Shown: positions 54,681 through 62,972, counted from the first letter of the stretch. The stretch is 64,000 nucleotides of DNA from Nocardia nova NBRC 15556 (GCF_001613005.1 NZ_BDBN01000041.1:1-64000); one strand, 5' to 3'. Made by a program: numbers and translations. The notes: generated by a model from the letters alone, not told the origin.

Positions 54681-55771
54681 GGCTGGGCCTGCGCTTTCGC
54701 GGCGGTGAAGACGTCGGCGAGTTCGGCGGGCGCGACCTCTTCGAGTTGGGCGTAGGTGCACGATTGCGGGGTGCGGTCGTCGCGGAAGCGGACCAGGCGC
54801 CCGCCGTGGCGTAATCGCCCGGCCATGAGGTGTTCGTAGCGGACCTCGGCGACGAGTTCGGGTCGCAGTGGTTCCCAGGACAGGTCCTTGCCGCCGGTCC
54901 AGCGGCTGATGCCGCCGGGCATCTTGCCTTCGGCCTTGGCTTGTGCGGCGGCGTCGGCCCAGTTGCGCCAGGGATGGTTGTCGAGTGCGCCCTCGCGCAG
55001 CGGTGCGAGTTCGTCGACGAGTTGTTTGCGGCGGGCGGCGGTGAAGCTGCTGGCGACGCCGACGTGGTGCAGATGGCCGTCCTCGTCGTAGAGGCCCAGC
55101 AGCAGTGAGCCGACGCCCTGGCCGTCCTTGTGCCAGCGGAATCCGGCGACGACGCAGTCGGCGGTGCGTTCGTGTTTGACCTTGACCATGACGCGTTTGT
55201 CCTGCATATAGGGCAGGTCGCGGGATTTGACCATCACGCCGTCGAAGCCGGCGCCCTCGAATCGGGTGAACCAGTCCTGGGCGGTGTCGGGGTCGGAGGT
55301 GACGGGTGTGAGGTGGATGCCCTCGTGCGGGGTGTCGAGGATGGATTCCAGCAGCTGCCGGCGTTCGTGGAAGGGCCTGGTGGTCAGGTCCTCGTCGCCG
55401 AGGGCGAGCAGGTCGAAGGCGACGAAGCTCGCGGGTGTTTCGACGCTGAGTTTGTTCACTCGTGAGGCCGCGGGGTGCAGGCGGTTCTGCAGGACATCGA
55501 AATCGAGGCCGTGTTCGGTGACGACGACGATTTCGCCGTCGAGGACGCATCGCGGTGGTAGCGCCGTGTCCAGCAGCCGCACCACTTCCGGGAAATAGCG
55601 GGTGAGTGGCCGGTCGTTGCGGGAACCGAGTTCGATATCGGTGCCGTCCCGAAAGACGATGCACCGGAAGCCGTCCCATTTGGGCTCGTAGAGGAGGGTG
55701 TCCTCGCGGGGCAGGGCACCGGCGGATTTGGCCAGCATCGGTTTCACCGGCGGCATGACGGGCAGGTCCAC
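54677..55771 (-). CDS. ATP-dependent DNA ligase (LigC/LigD type)
   Basis: The protein has 364 residues. The adenylation motif is Lys31 in EPKWDGFR (motif I), followed by ELGSRND (III), LDGEIVV (IIIa-like) and GVMVKSRDLPY (IV). The C-terminal OB domain carries YDEDGHLHHVGVASSF. It seals nicks with ATP, probably in double-strand break repair with the polymerase whose start overlaps its stop. There is no fused nuclease domain. ATG 55771. The cold-shock gene is 128 bases upstream. Confidence 0.93.
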   Translation of the reverse strand: MDLPVMPPVKPMLAKSAGALPREDTLLYEPKWDGFRCIVFRDGTDIELGSRNDRPLTRYFPEVVRLLDTALPPRCVLDGEIVVVTEHGLDFDVLQNRLHPAASRVNKLSVETPASFVAFDLLALGDEDLTTRPFHERRQLLESILDTPHEGIHLTPVTSDPDTAQDWFTRFEGAGFDGVMVKSRDLPYMQDKRVMVKVKHERTADCVVAGFRWHKDGQGVGSLLLGLYDEDGHLHHVGVASSFTAARRKQLVDELAPLREGALDNHPWRNWADAAAQAKAEGKMPGGISRWTGGKDLSWEPLRPELVAEVRYEHLMAGRLRHGGRLVRFRDDRTPQSCTYAQLEEVAPAELADVFTAAKAQAQP

Positions 55772-55803
55772 GCGATCCTCCTCGGGTCGGTCTCACCCAT
55801 GCC

Positions 55804-55842
55804 GACGGTGCGGGCGGGAGAAATTCATCGCCCGGCACCGTC
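55804..55842 (-). terminator. Imperfect hairpin after the cold-shock gene
   Basis: GACGGTGC (55804-55811) and GCACCGTC (55835-55842) pair, with a second GGGCG/CGCCC helix inside. It lies downstream of the cold-shock protein on the minus strand and before the ligase gene. Confidence 0.4.
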
Positions 55843-55899
55843 GTCATGATCGTAGGCCGAGAGCCGCATCCGCGGTCGCGGGACATTCGCCCGGTCCGG

Positions 55900-56283
55900 T
55901 CAGTTCTCCAGCCAGCCGTGCTGGTCGGCGAATTCGGCGAGCCGGTCGCGGATGGTGATGATCTCGCCGGCGGTGAGGGCGGGACTGGCGTCGAGCAGCA
56001 ATTCGGTGATCAGCCGTTTGTGTTCGGCGGCGGTGAGCTGGCCGGTGCCGCGGCCGCGATGCCGCGGCGGCGCCGGTGTGCCGCCGACCGCAGTCAGGTT
56101 GACCGCCTTGGGTCCTCGATCACCCTCGGTGACCTCGAATTCGAATACTCGCCCCTGCCGCAGTTCGTCCTCGTCCAATCCGATGTCGTTCACGTGAACG
56201 AATACGTCCGGCCCGCCGTCTTCGGGACGGATGAATCCGAACCCCCGAGAACTGTCGAAGGACACCAATTTCCCGATCGACAC
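55900..56283 (-). CDS. Cold-shock-domain protein with C-terminal extension
   Basis: This 127-residue protein has a cold-shock domain at 1-67: MSIGKLVSFDSSRGFGFIRP has the RNP1-like GFGFI, and DVFVHVND is RNP2. The remaining 60 residues (RHRGRGTGQLTAAEHKRLI...) are a helical extension seen in actinobacterial CspB-like proteins. It binds single-stranded RNA or DNA. GTG 56283 has GAGGAG upstream. The gene lies 33 bases downstream of the SPFH gene stop on the same strand. Confidence 0.92.
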   Translation of the reverse strand: MSIGKLVSFDSSRGFGFIRPEDGGPDVFVHVNDIGLDEDELRQGRVFEFEVTEGDRGPKAVNLTAVGGTPAPPRHRGRGTGQLTAAEHKRLITELLLDASPALTAGEIITIRDRLAEFADQHGWLEN

Positions 56284-56316
56284 CTACACCTGCTCCTCAT
56301 TGCCGTCCGTGTGCGG

Positions 56317-57423
56317 TCACTCTATCGGTGCCCCGGAGTGGTTGTCGGTGGAAAGAGCCTTTTGCAGCGAGTTGAATACCGTCAGTCCCTGCCCGACCAT
56401 TCCGTTGACCAATTCGCCGACGCCGTCGGGTCCGTTGAGGACGGTCAGATTGGCGTTGGACAGGCCGAGCGCGGCCTGTTTGACGATTTCGGGCAGCTGC
56501 TCGATCAGCAACTGGTCCAACGCGATCCGGTTGTTGGAGGCCGCGGCGTCGGCCTGGATGCGGGTGCGGTCGGCCTCGGCCTGGGCGAGTACGCGCACGC
56601 GTTCGGCTTCGGCTTGGGCGGGTTTGACGACCTCGGCCTGCAGTTGCTGTTCGCGCAGCTGTGCTTCCTTGCGGGCGCGTTCGGCCTGGGCGGTGAGCAC
56701 TTCCTGCAGGGCGATGGCTTCGGCGAGGGGGCCGGCCTGACTGGCCTCGGCTTTGGCCTTGTCGATATCGCGCTGGTATTCGGCCTGCAGAATCGCGGTC
56801 TGGCGTTGATATTCCGCCTGTTTGCGCAGCGATTCCTGTTCGGCTTGGGCGGCGAGCTGGGCGGCGGCGGCCTGAGCGATCTGGGCGTCGCGCTGAACGG
56901 CGGCGTTGTGCGGTGCGGCGAGGGCGGCGATGTAGCCGAGTCCGCCGTCGTCGATGGACTGGATCTGGAACGAGTCGACCCACAGTCCGATATTGCTCAT
57001 CTCCACCTTGGACGCGACCAGGACCTCGTCGGCGAGTTTCTGGCGTTCGCGGATGATCTCCTCGACGGTCATGGAACCGACGATGGAGCGCAGATGGCCG
57101 GAGAAGATGCGCCCGGTCAGCACCGACATCTCGCGTTCCTGTTCGGACAGGAATCGCTGTGCGGCGTTGACCACGGACTGGGTGTCGTTGGCGACCTTGA
57201 AGGCGATGACCGCGCGCACGTCGAGCTGGATGGCCTGACGGGTGACGCAGCGTTCCTGGATCTCGGATTCGAACATCGCCAGCGATAGGTAGCTGACCTT
57301 GCGGAAGAACGGCATCACCCAGGCGCCGTGGCCGGTGATGACGCGGAAGGGGGCGTTGTCCTTGGCGCGGCCGCCGCTGATCAGCATGGCCTCGTCGGGA
57401 TCGGGCACGTGATAGCCCAGCAC
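56317..57423 (-). CDS. SPFH/flotillin-like protein, second copy
   Basis: The protein has 368 residues. No strong N-terminal helix is present; it begins directly with LGYHVPDPDEAMLISGG, an SPFH strand with an AFRVITG-like centre, then QLDVRAVIAFKVAND. Residues 185-310 are Ala/Gln/Glu-rich coiled coil with repeated AEA and QAE units. It is flotillin-like in its layout and is paired with the small NfeD-like gene upstream. GTG 57423 has AGGGAG 6 bases upstream; a frame from 57483 is less likely. It forms a second membrane-scaffold pair besides 23503-25175. Confidence 0.87.
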   Translation of the reverse strand: MLGYHVPDPDEAMLISGGRAKDNAPFRVITGHGAWVMPFFRKVSYLSLAMFESEIQERCVTRQAIQLDVRAVIAFKVANDTQSVVNAAQRFLSEQEREMSVLTGRIFSGHLRSIVGSMTVEEIIRERQKLADEVLVASKVEMSNIGLWVDSFQIQSIDDGGLGYIAALAAPHNAAVQRDAQIAQAAAAQLAAQAEQESLRKQAEYQRQTAILQAEYQRDIDKAKAEASQAGPLAEAIALQEVLTAQAERARKEAQLREQQLQAEVVKPAQAEAERVRVLAQAEADRTRIQADAAASNNRIALDQLLIEQLPEIVKQAALGLSNANLTVLNGPDGVGELVNGMVGQGLTVFNSLQKALSTDNHSGAPIE

Positions 57424-57437
57424 TGGTGTCTCCCTTG

Positions 57438-57701
57438 TTATTTCGTTGTATCCCCACCCGGTCCGACATCCAGCGGGATCCACTCGACGACATCGACGAT
57501 CCGGCCGGGATGCACCTCGACCACGAGTACGGTGGTGCCGGCATCCAAGGGTTCGGTGGATCGCGCGATGTACAGCTCGGTGCCCCCTCTGATCGCGACC
57601 AGGACCTCCCCGAGCATGCCTGCGCCCCGGATCGGCGATGTGAGCCTACCGGTCGAACCGAGTACCGGGTCTTCTATCGCGGGGAACTCCTTGCCGGACA
57701 A
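57438..57701 (-). CDS. NfeD-like OB-fold protein (short)
   Basis: This is a likely 87-residue protein with no membrane helix. GSTGRLTSPIRGAG followed by GTTVLVVEVHPGRIVDVVEW is the pattern of the NfeD C-terminal OB domain (compare the last part of 23503-23934). It ends 14 bases before the SPFH start on the same strand, so the pair is probably co-transcribed. The start is uncertain: TTG 57701 is the only near candidate without a long unsupported extension, and it lacks a good ribosome-binding site. Confidence 0.6.
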   Translation of the reverse strand: MSGKEFPAIEDPVLGSTGRLTSPIRGAGMLGEVLVAIRGGTELYIARSTEPLDAGTTVLVVEVHPGRIVDVVEWIPLDVGPGGDTTK

Positions 57702-57767
57702 CGAATGAACGGATGGAGACCAATGTAGTGCGCGCGCCGGGACCGCGCCGCGGGCGGCAAGATAACG

Positions 57768-59411
57768 GTGGGAACGGACGAATCGGGCGCGAAAAGTCGG
57801 AGGTTTCGATATGGCCTCCCCTGGGAACGGGGGCTGGTCAAGCGATCGGTCACCTGGCAGGCTGAAGCGGTCACCTCTCCTCCGGATATTCCTGCGGCGA
57901 CGTCGGATCCCGCTTCCGACACACTCGATGCCGCGGTGTTCAAGGTAGCCGGTGTGGTCGTGCTCGGCGCGATCATGTCGATCCTGGACGTGACCGTCGT
58001 AACCGTCGCACTGCCGACGTTCCAGCACGAATTCGACACCAGCTACGCCATCGCGGCCTGGACGATGACCGGCTACACCCTGGCCCTGGCCAGCGTGATC
58101 CCGCTGACGGGCTGGGCTGCCGACCGATTCGGCACCAAACGTCTCTACATTCTGGCGCTGACGTTCTTCATTCTCGGCTCGGTGCTGTGTTCCACGGCCT
58201 GGAACATCGAGTCGCTCATCGCCTTCCGCGTGGTGCAGGGCCTCGGCGGCGGCATGCTGATGCCACTGGGTATGACGATCATGACCCACGCGGCCGGACC
58301 GCAGCGGATCGGCCGCGTGATGGCGGTCCTCGGTGTGCCGATGCTGCTGGGGCCGATTCTCGGGCCCATTCTCGGTGGCTGGCTGATCGGCAGTTTCAGC
58401 TGGCACTGGATCTTCCTGATCAACCTGCCCGTGGGTGTGGTGGCGTTGATCCTGGCGGTCGTGGTGCTGCCGTCGGACCGGCCCGAACCCTCGGAATCGT
58501 TCGACTTCCTCGGGATGCTGCTCGCGTCACCGGGGTTGGCGCTGTTCCTGTTCGGTGTGTCCTCGATTCCCGAACAGCACACGGTGGCCTCGGCGCGGGT
58601 GCTGGTGCCGGCCGCGATCGGCCTGGTGCTGATGGTCGGTTTCGTCTTCCACGCGCTGCGCACCGAACATCCGCTGATCGATCTGCATCTGTTCCGCAAT
58701 CGCCAGCTGACCTTCGCCGTACTGACCGCGGTGTTCTTCGCGGTGGCGTTCTTCGGCTCCGGCCTGCTGCTGCCCAGCTATCTGCAGCAGGTGCAGGGTA
58801 AGTCGACACTGGTGACCGGATTGCTCATCGCACCACAGGGTCTGGGCGCGATGGTCACGATGCCTATCGGCGGCAAGCTGGTCGACAAGATCGGCCCCGG
58901 CAAGGTGGTGATGAGCGGTCTGACCGTCATCGCGGTGAGCATGCTGTTCTTCACCCAGCTCTCGGCCGACACCTCGCTGCCGCTGATGTGTGTGGCGTTG
59001 TTCGTGATGGGGCTGGGCATGGGGTGCACGATGATGCCGACCATGACCGCCGCGATCCAGACGCTGACCCACGCACAGGTGGCCCGGGGTTCGACGCTGA
59101 TGAACATCGTCAACCAGGCGGCCGGTTCGATCGGCACGGCGACCATGTCGGTGCTGCTGACCAACATGCTGGAGAACAAACCGCTGGCGCAGGCGGCGAT
59201 CGGATCGCAGTTCGATCCGACCATCGCGCAGAAGGTGCCGCCCGAGCAACTCGACACCGGCTTCGACCAAGCGGCGACCGCCTACGCGCACACCTACATC
59301 GTCGCCCTGGTGCTGGTTCTGGTGACGCTGATCCCGGCGGCGTTCCTGCCGCGCTCCAAACCGAAACTGCCCCAGGAAGATGCCGACGCACCGGTGCTGA
59401 TGGGGCACTGA
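57768..59411 (+). CDS. MFS drug:H+ antiporter, DHA2 family (14 helices)
   Basis: This 547-residue exporter has about 14 helices starting near residue 62. The motif-A segment is GWAADRFGTKRLY, motif C is the GPILGPILGGW region, and ILDVTVVTVALP is the typical DHA2 first helix. It would export toxic organic compounds. GTG 57768 is the only start that keeps this frame before the first helix, but a GGAGG with ATG 57811 lies downstream in another frame, so the N-terminus is doubtful. A cluster of hairpins follows the stop. Confidence 0.87.
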   Translation: MGTDESGAKSRRFRYGLPWERGLVKRSVTWQAEAVTSPPDIPAATSDPASDTLDAAVFKVAGVVVLGAIMSILDVTVVTVALPTFQHEFDTSYAIAAWTMTGYTLALASVIPLTGWAADRFGTKRLYILALTFFILGSVLCSTAWNIESLIAFRVVQGLGGGMLMPLGMTIMTHAAGPQRIGRVMAVLGVPMLLGPILGPILGGWLIGSFSWHWIFLINLPVGVVALILAVVVLPSDRPEPSESFDFLGMLLASPGLALFLFGVSSIPEQHTVASARVLVPAAIGLVLMVGFVFHALRTEHPLIDLHLFRNRQLTFAVLTAVFFAVAFFGSGLLLPSYLQQVQGKSTLVTGLLIAPQGLGAMVTMPIGGKLVDKIGPGKVVMSGLTVIAVSMLFFTQLSADTSLPLMCVALFVMGLGMGCTMMPTMTAAIQTLTHAQVARGSTLMNIVNQAAGSIGTATMSVLLTNMLENKPLAQAAIGSQFDPTIAQKVPPEQLDTGFDQAATAYAHTYIVALVLVLVTLIPAAFLPRSKPKLPQEDADAPVLMGH

Positions 59412-59415
59412 CCGG

Positions 59416-59435
59416 CGAGGGCCGCCGAGCCCTCG
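59416..59435 (+). terminator. Hairpin 1 after the DHA2 exporter
   Basis: CGAGGGC (59416-59422) and GCCCTCG (59429-59435) form a perfect 7-base stem directly after the exporter stop. It is the first of three hairpins in a row. Confidence 0.45.
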
Positions 59436-59446
59436 TTCGCCCACCG

Positions 59447-59471
59447 CGTTCGTGCACCGGATGCACGAACG
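59447..59471 (+). terminator. Hairpin 2 after the DHA2 exporter
   Basis: CGTTCGTGCA (59447-59456) and TGCACGAACG (59462-59471) form a perfect 10-base stem with a 5-base loop. Confidence 0.6.
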
Positions 59472-59475
59472 CACC

Positions 59476-59520
59476 GCATGCCGCCCGGGCGTGACCTTCG
59501 GGTCCGCCCGGGCGGCATGC
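59476..59520 (+). terminator. Hairpin 3, strong 16-bp stem followed by GTCGTTT
   Basis: GCATGCCGCCCGGGCG (59476-59491) pairs perfectly with 59505-59520; the loop TGACCTTCGGGTC can pair further. A short T-run follows. It is the main candidate terminator for the exporter transcript. The remaining gap to 59689 holds no gene I can support. Confidence 0.75.
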
Positions 59521-59689
59521 GTCGTTTCCGCGCTGTAGCCCGAGGTGTCTCGACGCTGGTCGCTGCTGAATTGCTGCCAACGTTCCGGTGACAGTTGGAT
59601 CACTTTGGATGAACCCGTGGCGTTTCGAGTTGTACGTTTGAATTCCCAGTTCAAATGCACTGACGAGCGGGTGAACGAAAGGGGCGGTC

Positions 59690-60070
59690 ATGCCGTTGCG
59701 CAAGAGTTTGCTGGGATCGCGAACCGAATCGGTGAGTACGAAAACCGCCACGCCCGTTCGCGCCTCACTGACCCCGGAAGCGTTGACCACCGGCGGCCTG
59801 CTGCTCACCGGCGCCGGACTCGCCCTGCTCGGTCCGTTGCTCGCGGCGATGCTGATCCGCGCGAGCGGGGCGGGCCGCACCGACGCGGCGGCGACGACAC
59901 CGCTGGTCCTGGCGATGCTCGCCGTGATCATCGCTGTGGCGGGCGGATTCGCCCTGTTCGTCTCGGCGTGGCGGCGGGCCCACACTCCGGCCCCGGGGCG
60001 GGTGCGCAGCGTCGCCGCGGTGCGGACGAAATCCCTGCGTTCCGAATTCGACAGTGGCGGTGGGCTATGA
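59690..60070 (+). CDS. Small membrane protein of unknown function
   Basis: This 126-residue protein has a polar N-terminus, two helices (about 34-58 and 70-92) and a basic C-terminal tail. No family motif is visible. ATG 59690 is preceded by GAAAGGGG. Its TGA overlaps the ATG of the next gene (ATGA at 60067-60070), so the two are co-translated. I do not recognise it. Confidence 0.7.
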   Translation: MPLRKSLLGSRTESVSTKTATPVRASLTPEALTTGGLLLTGAGLALLGPLLAAMLIRASGAGRTDAAATTPLVLAMLAVIIAVAGGFALFVSAWRRAHTPAPGRVRSVAAVRTKSLRSEFDSGGGL

Positions 60071-60654
60071 GTATCGCCGATATCGAACGGGCCCGGCCCG
60101 ATCGGCTGCGGTGCCGGCAACTGCGGATGCGGGCCGTGGTCGTGAACGAGTCCGGTTGCCGGGACGCGACCGAGGTGCTGCTGGAACGGGCGTATCGCCG
60201 CTGGTCGGGTCGCCCGGACTGCGATCATTTCCCGCCTGTGCAGCGCTGGCGCGCCGTCGAGCCGGGGTATCTGGGCGGCGCCGAGTTGCTGCCCGGCTCG
60301 CTGATCTGCGCCGCGGCGGCGGGCCATCGTCCGCGTATTCGTGATTTGTCGCTGGGAGTGCAGGCCGCACTCGTACTGCATTCGGGATGTCCGGCGCTGG
60401 TCGAGGAGACGGCTCTGCCGGGCTCGGGCCGCGCGGTGCTCGCGCCGGGACCGCGGCTAGGTCTGCTCGTCTCGGTCTACGGTTTGCCCGAGGACGATAT
60501 GACGCTGGCCGAAAGCGTGCTGGCCGGATACGTGGGGCTGGGCGCGCTGGAAGTGGTGGGACGGTTCTCCCGGTGGCTGCCCGACAATGCCTTGCGCCCA
60601 ACGGTATCGGTCCCCGCGCGTGCCGCGGGGACCGATCCGCGTGCCGTGGCGTGA
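60067..60654 (+). CDS. Unknown protein coupled to 59690-60070
   Basis: This 195-residue protein has no signal peptide or membrane helix. The start is IADIERARPDRLRCRQLRMRAVVVNESGCRDATEVLL; the middle has a hydrophobic core (LSLGVQAALVLHSGCPAL) and the end VLAGYVGLGALEVVGRF. There are four Cys residues with no metal-binding spacing. I see no known domain, although the size would fit a small ligand-binding fold. It overlaps the previous gene by 4 bases and converges on the MFS gene ending at 60661. Confidence 0.65.
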   Translation: MSIADIERARPDRLRCRQLRMRAVVVNESGCRDATEVLLERAYRRWSGRPDCDHFPPVQRWRAVEPGYLGGAELLPGSLICAAAAGHRPRIRDLSLGVQAALVLHSGCPALVEETALPGSGRAVLAPGPRLGLLVSVYGLPEDDMTLAESVLAGYVGLGALEVVGRFSRWLPDNALRPTVSVPARAAGTDPRAVA

Positions 60655-60660
60655 CCGCGC

Positions 60661-62142
60661 TCAGCTCGCCTGCGCCGGTTCGGGTTGCGCAGCCGGTTGC
60701 GCCGCGCGGTGTCGCAGCAGGATCAGGCCCAGCAGGGCGGCCGCGAGACTGAAACCGGCGCTGATCCATGCTCCGTAGGACATGGCGGTGGTGAACGCCG
60801 ACTTGGCCGGTTCGCCGAAGCCGAGGGCGAAAGCGTTGCCGATGTTCTCGCGCGCCGCGTCGGGAGCATCGGCGGGCATATGCGAGGTGAACACGCCCGC
60901 CAGCACACTGCCGAGCACCGCGATGCTGACCGCCATTCCGACCTGCTGGACGGTGTCGTTCATCGCCGAGCCGACACCGGCGTGTTCGAGCGGGATCGCG
61001 CTCATGATCGCGGCATAGGCCGCGGGACCGGCCAGGCCGCCGCCGATACCCATCACCAGCATGGAGGCCAGCACCCACGCGTAGCTGTCGGCGTTGGCGA
61101 GGATGACGAACGCCCCCGCCATCACCGCCAAGCCCGCGACGATCAGGGTCTTGTTGCTCAACTTCTTGCCGAGCGTGGCGCCCAGTCCGTTGCACACCGT
61201 CGCGGCCACGGCGTACGGCAGCAGTGCCAGCCCGGCTTTCATCGGGCCGTATCCGAGGACGAACTGCAGGTACTGGGTGAGCATCAGCATCACCGCGCCC
61301 ATGCCGAACACCATCAGCAGCAGCGTCAGGCAGGTGCCGGTGAAGTCGCGATTGCGGAACACCGCCAGCGGCAGCATCGGATGCGGGGAGCGGTATTCCC
61401 AGTAGGTGAATCCGGCCGCGGCCACCACCGCGAGTGCGATGACGGGGATGTTCCATTCGCGTTCGATGATCACGTAGACGGTCGCGGTGAGCGCCGCGAT
61501 CGACAGCAGCACCCCGACCAGGTCGACGGGGCGTTGCTGCCCGTAGGTTTCGGGCATCAGTACCACCGCGGCGATGATCGCGACGATCGCGACGGGGATG
61601 TTGAGCAGGAAGACCGACCCCCACCAGAAGTGCTGCAGCAGAAAGCCGCCCAGGGTGGGGCCGAGCACGATGCCGACCATGGACACCGTGGACCAGCCGG
61701 CCATCGCCTTGCGGCGTTCGTCCTCCTCGAAGGTCGTCATCAGGATCGACAGTGTCGAGGGCATGAGCAGCGATCCGCCGACGCCCATGGCGGCGCGGGC
61801 GGCGATCACCTGCCACGGTTCGTCGGCCAGGACGGCCAGCAGTGACGCCGCGCCGAATACCGCGAGTCCGGTGATGAGCATGCGGCGGCGGCCGAACCGG
61901 TCGGACAGGCTGCCGGCGGTGAGCAGGAGTCCGGCGAAGACGAGGACATAGGCGTCGAGGATCCACTGGATGTCGGAGGGGCTCGCGCCCAGTTCCCGGA
62001 TCAGTGACGGAATGGCCAGGTTGAGGACGGTGCCGTCGATCATCAGCACCAGCAGGGACAGGCAGAGCACGCCCAGGATCCACCAGCGGCGGGGATCGCG
62101 CGGGGTCGTCTCCGCGGGTTCTCGTACAGTGTTCGATTCCAC
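60661..62142 (-). CDS. MFS drug:H+ antiporter, DHA2 family (EmrB/QacA-like)
   Basis: This 493-residue protein has about 14 helices. LMIDGTVLNLAIPSL is the DHA2 first helix, GSLSDRFGRRRML is motif A, and GIVLGPTLGGFLLQHF is motif C. It would pump lipophilic compounds out. GTG 62142 follows the minus-strand hexamer TACGCT (62154-62149) by 6 bases, a leaderless start. It is divergent from a TetR gene, and three matching operator boxes span both start sites, so drug-induced derepression is likely. Confidence 0.92.
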   Translation of the reverse strand: MESNTVREPAETTPRDPRRWWILGVLCLSLLVLMIDGTVLNLAIPSLIRELGASPSDIQWILDAYVLVFAGLLLTAGSLSDRFGRRRMLITGLAVFGAASLLAVLADEPWQVIAARAAMGVGGSLLMPSTLSILMTTFEEDERRKAMAGWSTVSMVGIVLGPTLGGFLLQHFWWGSVFLLNIPVAIVAIIAAVVLMPETYGQQRPVDLVGVLLSIAALTATVYVIIEREWNIPVIALAVVAAAGFTYWEYRSPHPMLPLAVFRNRDFTGTCLTLLLMVFGMGAVMLMLTQYLQFVLGYGPMKAGLALLPYAVAATVCNGLGATLGKKLSNKTLIVAGLAVMAGAFVILANADSYAWVLASMLVMGIGGGLAGPAAYAAIMSAIPLEHAGVGSAMNDTVQQVGMAVSIAVLGSVLAGVFTSHMPADAPDAARENIGNAFALGFGEPAKSAFTTAMSYGAWISAGFSLAAALLGLILLRHRAAQPAAQPEPAQAS

Positions 62143-62177
62143 TCGAGCAGCGTACGATAAACTCGAACAGTGTGCGA
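62122..62177. promoter_or_regulatory. Three operator boxes for the MFS/TetR divergent pair
   Basis: TCGTACAGTGTTCGA (62122-62136, read on the other strand TCGAACACTGTACGA), TCGAGCAGCGTACGA (62143-62157) and TCGAACAGTGTGCGA (62163-62177) share the pattern TCGARCANYGTRCGA. Their centres are 21 and 20 bases apart, two helical turns, so proteins could bind side by side on one face. They cover the -10 of the exporter and the gap before the TetR -10, TACAGT at 62184-62189. Confidence 0.65.
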
Positions 62178-62195
62178 GGCAATTACAGTGGTGCC

Positions 62196-62972
62196 GTGAC
62201 CAAACCGTTCAGCTCGGTGTGGACGCGGCAGGCCCGCCCGCCCAGGAGGTCGGGGCTGACCCGCGAACAGATCGTCGCGGCCACTGTGGAACTGCTCGAT
62301 GCCGACGGCCTCGAGGCGCTGAGCATGCGCAAACTCGGCGCCCGCCTCAATGCCGGCGCGACCAGTCTCTACTGGTATGTGGCCAACAAGGACGAACTGC
62401 TGGAATTGGCGCTCGACGAGGTCTGGGGCCTGGTCAAGATCCCCGATCCCGACCGCACGAGCTGGCGGGAGGTGTTCACCACCTTCGCCTACAGCCTGCG
62501 CGCCACGATCCGCTCCCATCCGTGGGCGGCGAGTCTGCTCGGGCAGCTGCCCAGTGTCGGCCCCAACGCCTTCGCGCTCACCGACCGGCTGCGCCGCACC
62601 TGCCTGCGGGCCGGATTCGACGGCACCGACGTCTATCTGGCCAGCGCCCTGGTGATGAGTTTCATTCTGGGACAGGTGATTCCGGAGTTGACGTACCGCA
62701 AGGCCGTCGGCGGTGAGGTCGACCACCAATCGGTGCTCGCCTCGATGGACCAGCTGGCCGCGGACTACCCGCAACTGCGAGCCGACTACCGCGACGCGCT
62801 ACCGCAGGATCCGGAAGTCGCGCGAGCGCTCGCATTCGACTTCGGGCTGGTCTGTGTCCTGGACGGGATGGCCGCGCGCCTGGGTGAGGCACCCACGGCC
62901 GATCTGGGCCGCCCCGGCCCGGCACCGGATACCGAGCAGCCGCACCCCGGCACTCAGCGGCGCACCCGATAA
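62196..62972 (+). CDS. TetR-family regulator, TetR/AcrR with TetR_C drug-binding domain
   Basis: The protein has 258 residues. The DNA-binding part is at about 20-65: LTREQIVAATVELLDADGLEALSMRKLGARLNAGATSLYWYVANKDEL, close to TetR itself (SLYWYV-NK). The C-terminal domain is of the type that binds tetracycline-like or other drugs. GTG 62196 follows TACAGT by 6 bases, a leaderless start; GTG 62172 would add eight residues. It is divergent from the exporter, with the three-box operator between. Its end overlaps the converging reductase by 19 bases. Confidence 0.92.
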   Translation: MTKPFSSVWTRQARPPRRSGLTREQIVAATVELLDADGLEALSMRKLGARLNAGATSLYWYVANKDELLELALDEVWGLVKIPDPDRTSWREVFTTFAYSLRATIRSHPWAASLLGQLPSVGPNAFALTDRLRRTCLRAGFDGTDVYLASALVMSFILGQVIPELTYRKAVGGEVDHQSVLASMDQLAADYPQLRADYRDALPQDPEVARALAFDFGLVCVLDGMAARLGEAPTADLGRPGPAPDTEQPHPGTQRRTR

